Shown here piece after piece: positions 47,149-56,470 of a stretch of 64,000 bases of DNA; positions within the stretch are counted from its first letter, which is position 1, and each line of letters begins with the position of its first letter. The DNA is from Acidovorax carolinensis (GTDB lineage: Bacteria > Pseudomonadota > Gammaproteobacteria > Burkholderiales > Burkholderiaceae_C), in assembly GCF_002157145.1 (NCBI RefSeq), contig NZ_CP021361.1, positions 124,001 through 188,000 of the forward strand, given 5' to 3'. The position numbers were made by a program, and so were the translations under genes. The notes below the pieces were generated by a model that searched no databases, was not told where the DNA came from, and worked only from the letters and a program-made list of their open reading frames with translations.

Positions 47149-48792
47149 TCAGGTGGCTTCGTCGCGCAGCATGTCGCGCAGCTTGAATTTCTGGATCTTT
47201 CCGGAGGGTGTGGACGGCATCGCGTCGCGCACGATCAGGCGCTCGGGGATGTACTGCAGGGCGATCTTCTGGTCTTTCAGAAACTGCACCAGGCCTGGCA
47301 GGTCGATGGTTTGCCCGGGCTTGGGCACCACCACGGCGCAGGCCCGCTCGCCCAGGCGCTCGTCGGGATAGGCCACGATGGCGGCCATGGCGATGGCCGG
47401 GTGGCGATACAGCAGCGATTCGACCTCGACCACCGGAATGTTCTCGCCGCCGCGGATGATCACGTCCTTGCTGCGGCCGGTGATGCGCAGGTAGCCGCGT
47501 TCGTCGATGCGGGCCAGGTCACCGGTGTCGAACCAGTCGTCGGCGTCGGTGGCGTTCAGGTGGGCACGGTGCAGGTAGCCGCCAAAGTTGGAGCATGAGC
47601 GCAGCAGCAGCTTGCCGGGTTCGCCAGGCGGAAGATCCTTGCCGTCCACATCGACCACCTTGATTTCCACGCCGGGCAGCGGGCAGCCGTCGGTGTTGAA
47701 CGAGCGTTCGTCGTCGTCTTCCAGCCGGGTGAGCGTGACCGCGCCGTTTTCGGTCATGCCCCAGGCCGAGACGATCTTGGCGCCCAGCGCCTTGCGGGCC
47801 TGTTCCACCAGCGGGCCCGGGATGGGAGCGCCGGCGCACAGGAAGGTGCGCAGGCTGGGCACGGCCACGCCGGTTTCGGTGACGGTGCGGGCCAGGTCGG
47901 TGAGGAATGGCGTGGAGGCCATGGTGAAGCTGGCCTTTTCCGCATTGATCAGCGCGATGGCCTTGTTGGGCTCCCACACATCCTGCAGCACCGCGCTGGC
48001 CTGCAGCAGGATGGGCATGATGAGCCCGTACATGAAGCCGGTCTGGTGCGCCATGGGCGAGGCCATCAGCACCACGTCGTCGGCGCCCAGGTGCAGGCGC
48101 TCGGCATACGGCACGATGTTGGCCATCACGGTGTTGGCCGAGTGCATCACGCCCTTGGGCTCGCCCGTGGTGCCCGAGGTGTAGATGAGCTGGGTGATGT
48201 CGTCCGGGCCGGGGCGGTGGGCCGTCAGGATGGCCTGGGCATCGGGCTGCTTTTCCCATTCGGGGCCACTGAGCAGGGCGTCAAAGCTGTTGGCGCCGCT
48301 GCCACCGACCACCACCGCATGCTGGAGGTGGGGCAGGCTGGGCTGCAGGGCGGTGATCATCTGTTCAAAGTCAAAACCCCGAAAGGCCTTGGGCGCAATC
48401 ACCACCTTCGCCTCGCCGTGCTGCAGCATGAAGGACAGTTCGCGCTCGCGAAAAATGTGCATCAGCGGGTTCATGACGGCGCCGATGCGCGAACAGGCCA
48501 GGTAGGTCAGCGTGAACTGCCACCAGTTGGGCAACTGGCAGGCCACGATGTCGCCCCTGCCGACGCCCAGGCGGGCCAGCCCCACGGCCATGCGATCGGC
48601 CATGCGGGCCAACTCGCGGTAGGTGAAACGCGTGGTGGCGCCGGTTTCCACCTGCAACGCGGTGAGCGCCAGCTTGTCGGGGCAGGCGGCCACGCAGGCG
48701 TCGAGCGCATCGTTGATGGTGCGGTCGCGCCAGTGGCCTTGCGCCACCCTGCGTGCACGGCGGGGGGGCAGCAATACAGCATCGAATTCCAT
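47149..48792 (-). CDS. aliA: Cyclohexanecarboxylate-CoA ligase
   Basis: A 547-residue ANL ligase that would form cyclohexanecarboxyl-Co[20 protein letters not shown] (about residues 199-217), AWGMTENGAVTL, WFDTGDLARIDERG, IRGGENIPVVEVE and the C-terminal TPSGKIQKFKLRD are the ligase motifs. The N-terminus MEFDAVLLPPRR is as I recall for AliA of Rhodopseudomonas palustris. The assignment rests mainly on the next genes upstream, which are clear AliB, BadI and BadH homologues on the same strand. Confidence 0.87.
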   Translation of the reverse strand: MEFDAVLLPPRRARRVAQGHWRDRTINDALDACVAACPDKLALTALQVETGATTRFTYRELARMADRMAVGLARLGVGRGDIVACQLPNWWQFTLTYLACSRIGAVMNPLMHIFRERELSFMLQHGEAKVVIAPKAFRGFDFEQMITALQPSLPHLQHAVVVGGSGANSFDALLSGPEWEKQPDAQAILTAHRPGPDDITQLIYTSGTTGEPKGVMHSANTVMANIVPYAERLHLGADDVVLMASPMAHQTGFMYGLIMPILLQASAVLQDVWEPNKAIALINAEKASFTMASTPFLTDLARTVTETGVAVPSLRTFLCAGAPIPGPLVEQARKALGAKIVSAWGMTENGAVTLTRLEDDDERSFNTDGCPLPGVEIKVVDVDGKDLPPGEPGKLLLRSCSNFGGYLHRAHLNATDADDWFDTGDLARIDERGYLRITGRSKDVIIRGGENIPVVEVESLLYRHPAIAMAAIVAYPDERLGERACAVVVPKPGQTIDLPGLVQFLKDQKIALQYIPERLIVRDAMPSTPSGKIQKFKLRDMLRDEAT

Positions 48793-48837
48793 GGTCTTGT
48801 CTCCTGGTGTTTTGCGTGAATGCGGAATGCCTGGGGC

Positions 48838-49995
48838 TCAGGCCGGCACGAACTTGCGGCCGGCCCGGGCGCGGGCGATGATGGTTTTCATGATCTGCGC
48901 CGTGCCGTCGCCAATCTGGAAGCCCAGCACGTCGCGCAGGCGCTGCTCCATCAGGCCGCGGTCGTAGCCGCCGTGGCCAAAGCACAGCAGGCATTGGTGA
49001 ATCACGTCGTAGGCCAGCTTGGGCCCCCACCACTTGGCCATGCCGGCCTCGGCGGTGTGGGGCAGGCCTTTGTCTTTGAGCCACAGGCCCTGCAGGCACA
49101 GCAGGCGGGCGCCTTCGACCTCGGTGTCGTACTGCGCCAGCGGATGCGTCACACCCTGGAAGGCCGACAGCGGCTGGCCAAACGCCTGGCGCTGGGTGAT
49201 GTATTCCCAGGTTTCCTCCAGTGCCACGCGCGCCACGGCCAGGCATTGCAGGCCGATCAGCGAGCGCGAGAAGTCAAATCCATGCATCACCTGCACGAAG
49301 CCCTTGTTCTCGTCGCCCAGGCGGTGGCTGACGGGCACGCGCACGTTCTCAAAGAAGATCGAGCCGCGCCCGATGGCGCGCTGGCCGTGGCAGTCGAAAC
49401 GGCTGGTGGTGATGCCGGGGGTGTTCATCGGCACCATCACGGCGGTGACGCCGTGGGCACCGTCTTCGGGCTTGCCGGTGCGGCCGAAGACGACCGCAAT
49501 GTCGGCCTGGTCGGCGGCCGAGATGGAGGTCTTTTCGCCGTTGATGACATAGAAGTCACCGTCGCGCTCGATGCGCAGCCGAAGGTTGGCGGCGTCCGAG
49601 CCACCGCGCGGCTCGGTCAGTGCAATGCAGCAGATCGCCTCGCCTTTCGTGAGCTTGTGCAGCCAGGGCCCGACCACCTCGGGGTTGCCGTATTTGGACA
49701 GGATCTGGCCGTTGAGCGAGGCCAGCAGGTTCAGGTACGAAAAGCTCAGGTCGGCACGGGCGATTTCCTCGTGGATCACGCCGGCAGCGAGGCAGCCCAT
49801 CCCCAGGCCACCGTGTTGCTCGGGCAACTCGGGGCAGATGAAGCCCAGTTCGCCCATCTCGCGCAGCAGCACGCGGTCCAGGTCGCGGGTCTTGTCGCGC
49901 TCCAGAAAGCCGGGTTTGACGCGCTCTTCGGCAAATCGGCGGGCCGTGTCGGCCAGCGCCTGCAGGTCTTCGTCGATGTAGGGGTTCGGGTTCAT
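48838..49995 (-). CDS. aliB: Cyclohexanecarboxyl-CoA dehydrogenase
   Basis: A 385-residue acyl-CoA dehydrogenase expected to make cyclohex-1-ene-1-carboxyl-CoA. IALTEPRGGSDAANLRLRI (about residues 124-142), YVINGEKTSISAADQAD and CFGHGGYDRGLMEQRLRD are visible; the usual catalytic-Glu motif reads GDGTAQIMK, with Asp. ATG at 49995 (MNPNPYIDEDLQ) follows GGAGACTGCAG; the frame upstream of it is a shadow of badI. The gap to badI is 23 bp. Confidence 0.88.
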   Translation of the reverse strand: MNPNPYIDEDLQALADTARRFAEERVKPGFLERDKTRDLDRVLLREMGELGFICPELPEQHGGLGMGCLAAGVIHEEIARADLSFSYLNLLASLNGQILSKYGNPEVVGPWLHKLTKGEAICCIALTEPRGGSDAANLRLRIERDGDFYVINGEKTSISAADQADIAVVFGRTGKPEDGAHGVTAVMVPMNTPGITTSRFDCHGQRAIGRGSIFFENVRVPVSHRLGDENKGFVQVMHGFDFSRSLIGLQCLAVARVALEETWEYITQRQAFGQPLSAFQGVTHPLAQYDTEVEGARLLCLQGLWLKDKGLPHTAEAGMAKWWGPKLAYDVIHQCLLCFGHGGYDRGLMEQRLRDVLGFQIGDGTAQIMKTIIARARAGRKFVPA

Positions 49996-50018
49996 CTGCA
50001 GTCTCCAGGGTGGGCGCG

Positions 50019-50801
50019 TTATTTCGCGTACTTGCGGAACTCGGGCTTGCGCTTGTCTTTGAGCGCATTCACGCCCTCGCGTGACTCTTCGGTGTCGTAG
50101 TACAGCTTCAGGGCATACATGCCCAGGCCTGCAATGCCGGCCTGGTGCGCCGTGTCGGCGTTGAAGCTGCGCTTGGCAATGGCCAGTGCCGTGGGGCTGC
50201 GCTCGCACAGTTCCTCGCCAATCTTTTGCACTTCGGCGTCGAGCTGGTCGTGCGGGAAGCAGAAGTTGGCCAGGCCCATGGCCACGGCCTCGGCGCCGCT
50301 GTAGCGTCGGTTCAGGTACCAGATTTCGCGGGCCTTCTTTTCGCCGACCACGCGGGCCAGGAACGCGGTGCCGTAGCCGGGATCGACCGAGCCCATCTTG
50401 GGGCCGACCTGGCCGAACTGGGCCTTGTCGGAGCAAATGGTCAGGTCGCAGATGGTGGCCAGCACGTTGCCGCCACCAATCGCAAAGCCCTGCACGCGGG
50501 CAATCACGGGCTTGGGTACGTCGCGGATGGCGGTGTGCAGCTCTTCCATCGGCAGGCCAATGGTGCCGCGGCCGTCGTAGTTGCCGTTGTGGGCCGACTG
50601 GTCGCCGCCGGTGCAAAAAGCGCGGTCGCCGGCGCCAGCCAGCACGATGGCACCCACGTCGCGGTCGTAGCCGGCCTTGTTCAGCGCCTTGATGATTTCG
50701 TCGCAGGTCTGTCCGCGAAACGAGTTCATTTTTTCCGGGCGGTTGATGGTGATCCAGGCCACGCCGTTGCGCACTTCGTACAGGATGTCTTCAAAGTTCA
50801 T
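50019..50801 (-). CDS. badI: 2-ketocyclohexanecarboxyl-CoA hydrolase
   Basis: A 260-residue crotonase-fold ring-opening hydrolase turning 2-ketocyclohexanecarboxyl-CoA into pimeloyl-CoA. The sequence is recognisable as BadI almost along its whole length: GYDRDVGAIVLAGAGDRAFC, GGDQSAHNGNYDGRGTIGLP, QVGPKMGSVDPGYGTAFLA and RSPTALAIAKRSFNADTAHQ. Like MenB-type enzymes it lacks the FGxPE glutamate. It is the most diagnostic gene of the alicyclic pathway in this cluster. Confidence 0.95.
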   Translation of the reverse strand: MNFEDILYEVRNGVAWITINRPEKMNSFRGQTCDEIIKALNKAGYDRDVGAIVLAGAGDRAFCTGGDQSAHNGNYDGRGTIGLPMEELHTAIRDVPKPVIARVQGFAIGGGNVLATICDLTICSDKAQFGQVGPKMGSVDPGYGTAFLARVVGEKKAREIWYLNRRYSGAEAVAMGLANFCFPHDQLDAEVQKIGEELCERSPTALAIAKRSFNADTAHQAGIAGLGMYALKLYYDTEESREGVNALKDKRKPEFRKYAK

Positions 50802-50850
50802 GGTGTTCTCTCAAAAAATAAGGGGAAGTCAACAACAGGAATGCGGCCGG

Positions 50851-51618
50851 TCAACCGTGCATGGTCAGACCGCCGGAGACGCTCAGCACCTGGCCGGTGA
50901 CAAAGCCCGCGTCGTCGCTGCCAAAGAAGGCAATGGCGCTGGCCAGGTCGTCGCCCTGGCCCAGACGGCCCAGCGGAATGGCGCTCTTGAAGGCTTCGAT
51001 CAGCTTGGCCGGGTCGCGCGCACCTTCGGCCACACCGGCCAGCAAGGCGGTGTCGGTCGGGCCGGGGCAGACCACGTTGACGGTGATGCTCTGGCGGGCG
51101 TGTTCACGCGCCAGGGTTTTGGACAGGGCCACCAGGCCGCCCTTGCAGGCCGAATAAACGGCTTCGCCCGACGAGCCGCCGCGCGCGGCATCCGACGCCA
51201 CGTTGACGATGCGGCCATATTTGCGCTCGACCATGCCGGGCAGTACGGCGTGCAACATGTGCAGCGCGCCCGTGAGGTTGATGGCGATGAGCTTTTCCCA
51301 CTCGGCAGGCACGGTTTTGAGGAAGGGCTTGAACACGTCCCAGCCCGCGTTGTTGACCAGCACGGCGATGGGGCCGAGCTGGGTTTGAGCGGCGGCCACG
51401 GCCGCATCGACCTGTGCGCGGTCGGTGATGTTGCAGGCGAAGGCCGCAGCCTGGCCGCCATTGCCGCGGATGTCGGCGGCGACTTTTTCCGCGGCGTCCA
51501 GGTTCATGTCGAACACGGCGACTTTGGCGCCTTCGCTGGCAAAGCGGCGGCAGGTAGCCCCGCCAATGCCACCGCCGCCACCGGTCACGATTACTGTTTT
51601 GCCATCAAATCTTTGCAT
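50851..51618 (-). CDS. badH: 2-hydroxycyclohexanecarboxyl-CoA dehydrogenase
   Basis: A 255-residue short-chain dehydrogenase oxidising the ring hydroxyl to give the beta-keto thioester. NAD loop TGGGGGIGGATCRRFA (about residues 12-27), FDMNLDAAEKVA, NNAGWDVFKPF, catalytic Ser in NVASDAARGGSSGE and Tyr/Lys in AVYSACKGG, and the C-terminal GFVTGQVLSVSGGLTMHG. ATG at 51618 follows CAAGGAGAAATCC; the longer upstream frame crosses the operator. First gene of the minus-strand badHI-aliBA operon. Confidence 0.94.
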   Translation of the reverse strand: MQRFDGKTVIVTGGGGGIGGATCRRFASEGAKVAVFDMNLDAAEKVAADIRGNGGQAAAFACNITDRAQVDAAVAAAQTQLGPIAVLVNNAGWDVFKPFLKTVPAEWEKLIAINLTGALHMLHAVLPGMVERKYGRIVNVASDAARGGSSGEAVYSACKGGLVALSKTLAREHARQSITVNVVCPGPTDTALLAGVAEGARDPAKLIEAFKSAIPLGRLGQGDDLASAIAFFGSDDAGFVTGQVLSVSGGLTMHG

Positions 51619-51691
51619 GGATTTCTCCTTGGGTGTCAGGGTTGGTTGCGGGTTGCTATGCTGGCGGTCATATTGCTGCGGTCCGTGCAAT

Positions 51692-51713
51692 ATATGTCAA
51701 TACATTGACGTAT
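51692..51713. promoter_or_regulatory. Candidate BadR operator overlapping the badH promoter
   Basis: ATATGTCAA, spacer TACA, TTGACGTAT: a 22-bp near-perfect palindrome (one mismatch) in the 145-bp gap between badH and badR. On the minus strand its left arm reads TTGACA, a consensus -35, with AT-rich CAATAT about 18-19 bases downstream as a possible -10 for badH. A MarR-type dimer bound here would block the operon. Confidence 0.7.
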
Positions 51714-51763
51714 AGTAGGCCTCTGTTGGGCGCAGCGCAAGCAGGAAACTCAAGGAAAAAATA

Positions 51764-52360
51764 GTGGAAAACCCTAGTAAAAACAGCGACGTGGTGAAGA
51801 TGGAGCTGGCCAATCGCTTGTTCTTCCGTTTGTATCAATGTGCAAATATGTTGCATAAAACGGGAACGCGGGCGGTCGAGGAACAGGGCTTGACCACGCA
51901 GCAATGGGCCGTGCTGGGCGCGTTGTCGCGGCCCGAGGTGCAGGACGGCATGAGCGTGGGAGACCTGGCCCGCTACCTGATGGTGAGCCGGCAAAACCTG
52001 TCGGGCCTGATCAGCCGCATGGAGCGCGATGGCCACCTGGGCAGCGCGCCGGATGGCCGGGACCGCCGGTCACGGCGCATCACCATCACCGAATCGGGGC
52101 GCGAGGTGTGGGTGAACGAGGCGCAGCCCAACATCCGCCGCTACTACGGGCAGGTGCTGGAGGGTTTTTCGGTGGGAGACATGGCGCACACCCTGCACTA
52201 CCTGCTCAAGCTGCTGGGCAATATGGAGCGGGTGGACGGGGAGGGTGCGGCGTCCGGGGCGGATGGCCCGCAGGAGGAGGCGCAAGAGGCACCAGAGTCG
52301 GCACAGCAGGACGCGCCAGAGCCGGCGCGGTCAGCAAAAGCCGCCGCCGGCCGGCGTTGA
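51764..52360 (+). CDS. badR: MarR-family regulator of cyclohexanecarboxylate genes
   Basis: A 198-residue MarR-type regulator: N-terminal helices (ELANRLFFRLYQCANMLHK), winged helix (MSVGDLARYLMVSRQNLSGL and the wing DGRDRRSRRITITESGREVW) and a low-complexity Glu/Ala-rich tail of about 40 residues. GTG start at 51764 with CAAGGAAAAAA upstream. Divergent from badH, as in Rhodopseudomonas, where BadR represses the alicyclic-acid genes and is released by a pathway CoA intermediate; that effector is carried over by homology, not seen here. Confidence 0.88.
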   Translation: MENPSKNSDVVKMELANRLFFRLYQCANMLHKTGTRAVEEQGLTTQQWAVLGALSRPEVQDGMSVGDLARYLMVSRQNLSGLISRMERDGHLGSAPDGRDRRSRRITITESGREVWVNEAQPNIRRYYGQVLEGFSVGDMAHTLHYLLKLLGNMERVDGEGAASGADGPQEEAQEAPESAQQDAPEPARSAKAAAGRR

Positions 52361-52368
52361 AACAACGC

Positions 52369-53142
52369 TTACTTTTCGACGAAAGCGCGTTCGATGACGA
52401 AGTCACCGGGTTTGGTGGTGTTGCCTTCCTCGAAGTCGCGGTGCTCCAGGATGTGCTTGAGCGAAGCCAGCATCTCGGGGCTGCCGCACAGCATCACGCG
52501 GTCGGTCAGCGGGTCCAGTGCGGGAACGCCCAGGTCGGTGAACAGCTTGCCGCTTTCGATCAGGTCGTTGATGCGGCCCTGGTTCTTGAACGGCTCGCGC
52601 GTCACCGTGGGGTAGTACTTGAGCTGCTTGGTCACCAGCTCGCCCAGGAACTCGTGTTGGGGCAGCTCCTGGGTGATGTAGTCGTGGTAGGCCAGTTCCT
52701 TGACCTGGCGCACGCCGTGCACCAGCACCACTTCCTCGAATTTCTCGTAGGTCTCGGGGTCGCGGATCACGCTCATGAACGGCGCCAGGCCCGTGCCGGT
52801 GGACAGCATGTACAGGCGCTTGGCCGGCAGCAGGTAGTCGATCAGCAGGGTGCCGGTGGGCTTCTTGCCGACGATGACGGTGTCGCCCACCTGGATGTGC
52901 TGCAGCCGCGAGGTCAGTGGGCCGTCGGGCACCTTGATGGAGAGGAACTCCAGGTGCTCCTCGTAGTTGGCGCTGACGATGCTGTAGGCGCGTAGCAGCG
53001 GCTTGTCGTTCACCTTCAGGCCGATCATGGTGAAGTGCCCGTTGGAGAAGCGCAGCGCCGGGTCGCGGGTGGTGGTGAAGCTGAAAAGCCGGTCGGTCCA
53101 GTGGTGAACGGTCAGCACGCGTTCTTCGAGAAAGGCACTCAT
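52369..53142 (-). CDS. fpr: Ferredoxin/flavodoxin-NADP reductase
   Basis: A 257-residue bacterial-type FNR. FAD binding LLRAYSIVSANYEEHLEF (about residues 48-65), NADP-binding STGTGLAPFMSVIRDPE (about 110-126) and LVHGVRQVKELAY; the C-terminus FVIERAFVEK is the usual subclass I end. ATG at 53142 starts MSAFLEERVL. Convergent with badR, with only 8 bases between the stops and a small GCGTTG/CAACGC hairpin spanning them. It could feed electrons to local oxygenases or reductases, but nothing here ties it to the bad genes. Confidence 0.92.
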   Translation of the reverse strand: MSAFLEERVLTVHHWTDRLFSFTTTRDPALRFSNGHFTMIGLKVNDKPLLRAYSIVSANYEEHLEFLSIKVPDGPLTSRLQHIQVGDTVIVGKKPTGTLLIDYLLPAKRLYMLSTGTGLAPFMSVIRDPETYEKFEEVVLVHGVRQVKELAYHDYITQELPQHEFLGELVTKQLKYYPTVTREPFKNQGRINDLIESGKLFTDLGVPALDPLTDRVMLCGSPEMLASLKHILEHRDFEEGNTTKPGDFVIERAFVEK

Positions 53143-53327
53143 GGTTTTTTGGCAGGAATGAAAAAAACAAGGCCCCAAACGGGGCAGGGCTCAGGGCGGC
53201 GGCGCCGCCCGGGCCGGGCCTGGCATGCACCCCGGTCCGGCGGGCAAACCCGCACATTGTCCGGCAAATGCGATGGGCGGTACATTTTGTGGTTTCGGCC
53301 CCTGTGATGTGGAACAAAGGAAAACCA

Positions 53328-54533
53328 ATGCGAAGCTTCTCTGTCGCCCGTCGGGCCCTGTTGGTGGCCGGGCTGGCATGTGCCGCCGGTGCGGTGCACG
53401 CCCAAGGCGCGATCAAGATCGGTGAGATCAACAGCTACAAGGCGCAGCCCGCCTTCCTGGGGCCCTACAAGAAGGGCATGGAACTGGCCGTGGCCGAGGT
53501 CAACAGCGCCGGCGGCATCAACGGCCGCAAGCTGGAGCTGGTGGTGCGCGACGACAACGGCAACCCGGGCGACGCCGTGCGGGCCGCCGACGAGTTGCTG
53601 GCGCGCGAGAAGGTGGATGTGCTCATGGGCAGCTTCCTGTCGCATGTGGGGCTGGCCCTGACCGACTTTGCCAAGCAGAAAAAGGTCTTCTTCCTCGCGG
53701 CGGAGCCGCTGACCGACAAGATCGTCTGGGAAAATGGCAACCGCTACACCTTCCGCCTGCGCGCCTCCACCTACATGCAGGTGGCCATGCTGGTGCCCGA
53801 GGCCGCGGCCGTGAAGAAAAAGCGCTGGGCCATCGTCTATCCCAACTATGAATATGGCCAGTCGGCGGCGGCCACGTTCAAGAAGCTGCTCAAGGCTGCG
53901 CAACCCGATGTGGAGTTTGTGGCCGAGCAGGCGCCGCCCCTGGGCAAGGTGGATGCCGGCAGCGTGGTGCAGGCGCTGGCCGATGCCAAACCCGACGCCA
54001 TTTTCAATGTGCTGTTTGCTGCCGATCTGGCGCGGCTGGTGCGCGAGGGCAACACCCGCGGGCTGTTCAAGGGCCGCGAAGTGGTGAGCCTGCTGACGGG
54101 CGAGCCCGAGTACCTGGACCCGCTCAAGGGCGAGGCACCGGTGGGATGGATCGTCACGGGCTACCCCTGGTATGCCATCCAGACCGCAGAGCACCAGGCG
54201 TTCCTGAAGGCCTACAAGGAGCGCTTCAACGACCATCCCCGGCTGGGCTCGGTGGTGGGCTACACGGCCATCCAGTCGCTGGCCGCCGGCTTGCGCAAGG
54301 CCGGGGGCAGCGACACCGAAAAGCTGATCGCCGCCTTCAAAGGGCTGGAGGTGACTTCGCCGTTTGGGCCCATCCGCTACCGCACCGAAGACCACCAGTC
54401 CACCATGGGCACCTTCGTGGGCCGCACGCGGCTGCAAAACGGCACGGGCGTGATGTCGGACTTCCGTTATCTCGACGGTGCGCGCTTTCAGCAGTCTGCC
54501 GACGAGGTGCGCAAACTGCGCGCTGCCGACTGA
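53328..54533 (+). CDS. Branched-chain-type ABC transporter substrate-binding protein
   Basis: A 401-residue periplasmic binding protein of the LivJ/LivK (HAAT) group. ATG at 53328 with AAAGGAAAACCA; signal peptide SVARRALLVAGLACAAGAVHA, mature start near QGAIKIGEINSYK. EVNSAGGINGRKLELVVRDD (within residues 60-80) is the family signature. Family members bind amino acids, amides or aromatic acids. First gene of a four-component ABC operon; closeness to the alicyclic-acid cluster makes an organic acid possible (inference). Confidence 0.92.
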   Translation: MRSFSVARRALLVAGLACAAGAVHAQGAIKIGEINSYKAQPAFLGPYKKGMELAVAEVNSAGGINGRKLELVVRDDNGNPGDAVRAADELLAREKVDVLMGSFLSHVGLALTDFAKQKKVFFLAAEPLTDKIVWENGNRYTFRLRASTYMQVAMLVPEAAAVKKKRWAIVYPNYEYGQSAAATFKKLLKAAQPDVEFVAEQAPPLGKVDAGSVVQALADAKPDAIFNVLFAADLARLVREGNTRGLFKGREVVSLLTGEPEYLDPLKGEAPVGWIVTGYPWYAIQTAEHQAFLKAYKERFNDHPRLGSVVGYTAIQSLAAGLRKAGGSDTEKLIAAFKGLEVTSPFGPIRYRTEDHQSTMGTFVGRTRLQNGTGVMSDFRYLDGARFQQSADEVRKLRAAD

Positions 54534-54572
54534 GATGGGTAACCCTTCGCCGTTCTGTTCGGCACTCTGCGC

Positions 54573-56470
54573 ATGAGTTTTTCCGGGCTGCTCGTGCAGC
54601 TGCTCAACGGGCTGGCCTCGGCCTCGTCGCTGTTTCTGGTGTCGGCAGGGCTGTCGCTGATTTTCGGGGTCATGCGCATCGTCAACTTCGCCCATGGCTC
54701 GTTCTTCATGCTGGGCATCTATCTGGCGTATTCGCTGGTGGAGAGCCTGGGTGCCGTGATCGGTTTCTGGCCCGCGCTGCTGCTGGCACCGCTGGCCACG
54801 GCGGTCCTGGGGGCGCTGGTGGAGGTGGTGCTGCTGCGGCGCATTTACCGCGCGCCCGAGCTGTTTCAGCTGCTGGCTACCTTCGCTCTGGTGCTGGTGA
54901 TCAAGGATGCCGTGCTGTGGGCCTGGGGGCCTGAAGAGCTTTTCGGGCCGCGTGCCCCGGGGCTGGAAGGTGCTGTCGACATCCTGGGCCGGCAGTTTCC
55001 GACGTACGACCTGTTCCTGATGGCGGTGGGCCCGCTGGTGCTGGGGCTTTTGTGGCTGGGCCTGCATCGCACGCGCTGGGGCACGCTGGTGCGCGCGGCC
55101 ACGCAGGACCGCGGCATGGTGGGCGCCCTCGGCGTCAACCAGGCCTGGCTGTTCACCGGGGTGTTTGCGCTGGGCGCCTTGCTGGCGGGCCTGGCGGGCG
55201 CGTTGCAGCTGCCGCGCGAGCCGGCCCAGCTCGACATGGACCTGAACACCATCGGCGCGGCCTTCGTGGTCGTGGTGGTGGGCGGCATGGGCTCGATCCC
55301 CGGTGCGTTCGTGGCGGCGCTGCTGATTGCCGAACTCAAGGCGGTTTGCGTGTGGGCCGGGCTGGTGGAGGTGGGGGCATCAGCCTGTCGCTGTCCAGGA
55401 TGACGCTGGTGGTGGAGTTCCTTGTCATGGCCGTGGTCCTGGTGTGGCGGCCCTGGGGGCTGCTGGGGCGGCCGCAGCCGCCCGCGCGCCAGGCCGGCAT
55501 GGTCGAGGCGCCGCTGCAGCCGGCCAGCCGAGCCCTGCAATGGGTGGGCTGGGCCATCCTGGCCGCGCTGGCGCTGGTCCCGCTGCTGGCGGACATCTGG
55601 CCCTACGCGCCGGTGCTGCTGGTGGATGTGCTGGTGGCGGTGCTCTTTGCGTCCAGCCTGCATTTCCTCATGGGGCCTGCGGGCATGCACTCGTTCGGCC
55701 ATGCCGCCTATTTCGGGCTGGGGGCCTATGCGGCGGCGTTGCTGGTGCAGTCGGCCGGGGGGCGCATGGAACTGGCCCTGCTGCTGGCACCGCTGGCCGC
55801 GGGCGTTGCGGCGCTGCTGTATGGCTGGTTTTGTGTGCGGCTGTCGGGCGTGTACCTCACCATGCTCACGCTGGCGTTTGCGCAGATCACCTGGGCGCTG
55901 TGCTACCAGTGGGACGCCGTCACCGGTGGCAGCAACGGCATCGCCGGCGTGTGGCCCGCACCGTGGCTGGCCAGCCAGCCGGCCTATTACCTGCTGACGC
56001 TGGCCCTGGTGGCTGCCGGCGTGCTGCTGCTGCGGCGCGTGCTGCTGGCGCCGTTCGGCTATGCGCTGCGCGCGGTGCGCGACTCGGCCCTGCGGGCCGA
56101 TGCGATCGGCATGGACGGGCGCCGCCTGCAGTGGGTGGCGTTTGTGGTGGCGGGCGTGTTGGCCGGCCTGGCCGGTGCGCTGTATGTGTTCTCCAAGGGC
56201 AGCATTTCTCCCGAAGGGCTGTCGGTGGGCAAGTCGGTGGACGGGCTGGTGATGGTGCTGCTGGGCGGCGTGCAGACGCTGGTCGGCCCCTGGGTGGGCG
56301 CGGTCACTTTCACCTGGCTGCACGACACGGTGGCGCGCAACACCGACTACTGGCGCGCCGTGCTGGGCGGCACCATGTTGGCGCTGGTGCTGCTGTTCCC
56401 GCAGGGGCTGGCGGGCTTTGCCCGGCATGTGGCCCTGCGTTGGCAGTCCCGCCGCAGGAGCGCGCCATGA
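54573..56470 (+). CDS. Fused LivH-LivM ABC transporter permease, frameshifted
   Basis: The LivH half (SFSGLLVQLLNGLASASSLF to about residue 300, including GLSLIFGVMRIVNFAHGSF) runs from 54573; the frame breaks in GGGGG 55373-55377, giving a premature stop at 55401-55403. One added base continues as ISLSLSRMTLVVEFLVMAVV, the normal LivH end, and goes on with no stop into the LivM half (FLMGPAGMHSFGHAAYFGLG, then YALRAVRDSALRADAIGMDG) to 56470. Corrected length is 1899 nt and 632 residues, a natural LivH-LivM fusion. It overlaps livG by four bases. Confidence 0.85.

Noticed and set aside
54573..55403. A separate, complete LivH gene ending at 55403
   Set aside because: Its last residues (ASACRCPG) do not fit the family, while one base more in the G run restores the normal LivH end and the fused frame.
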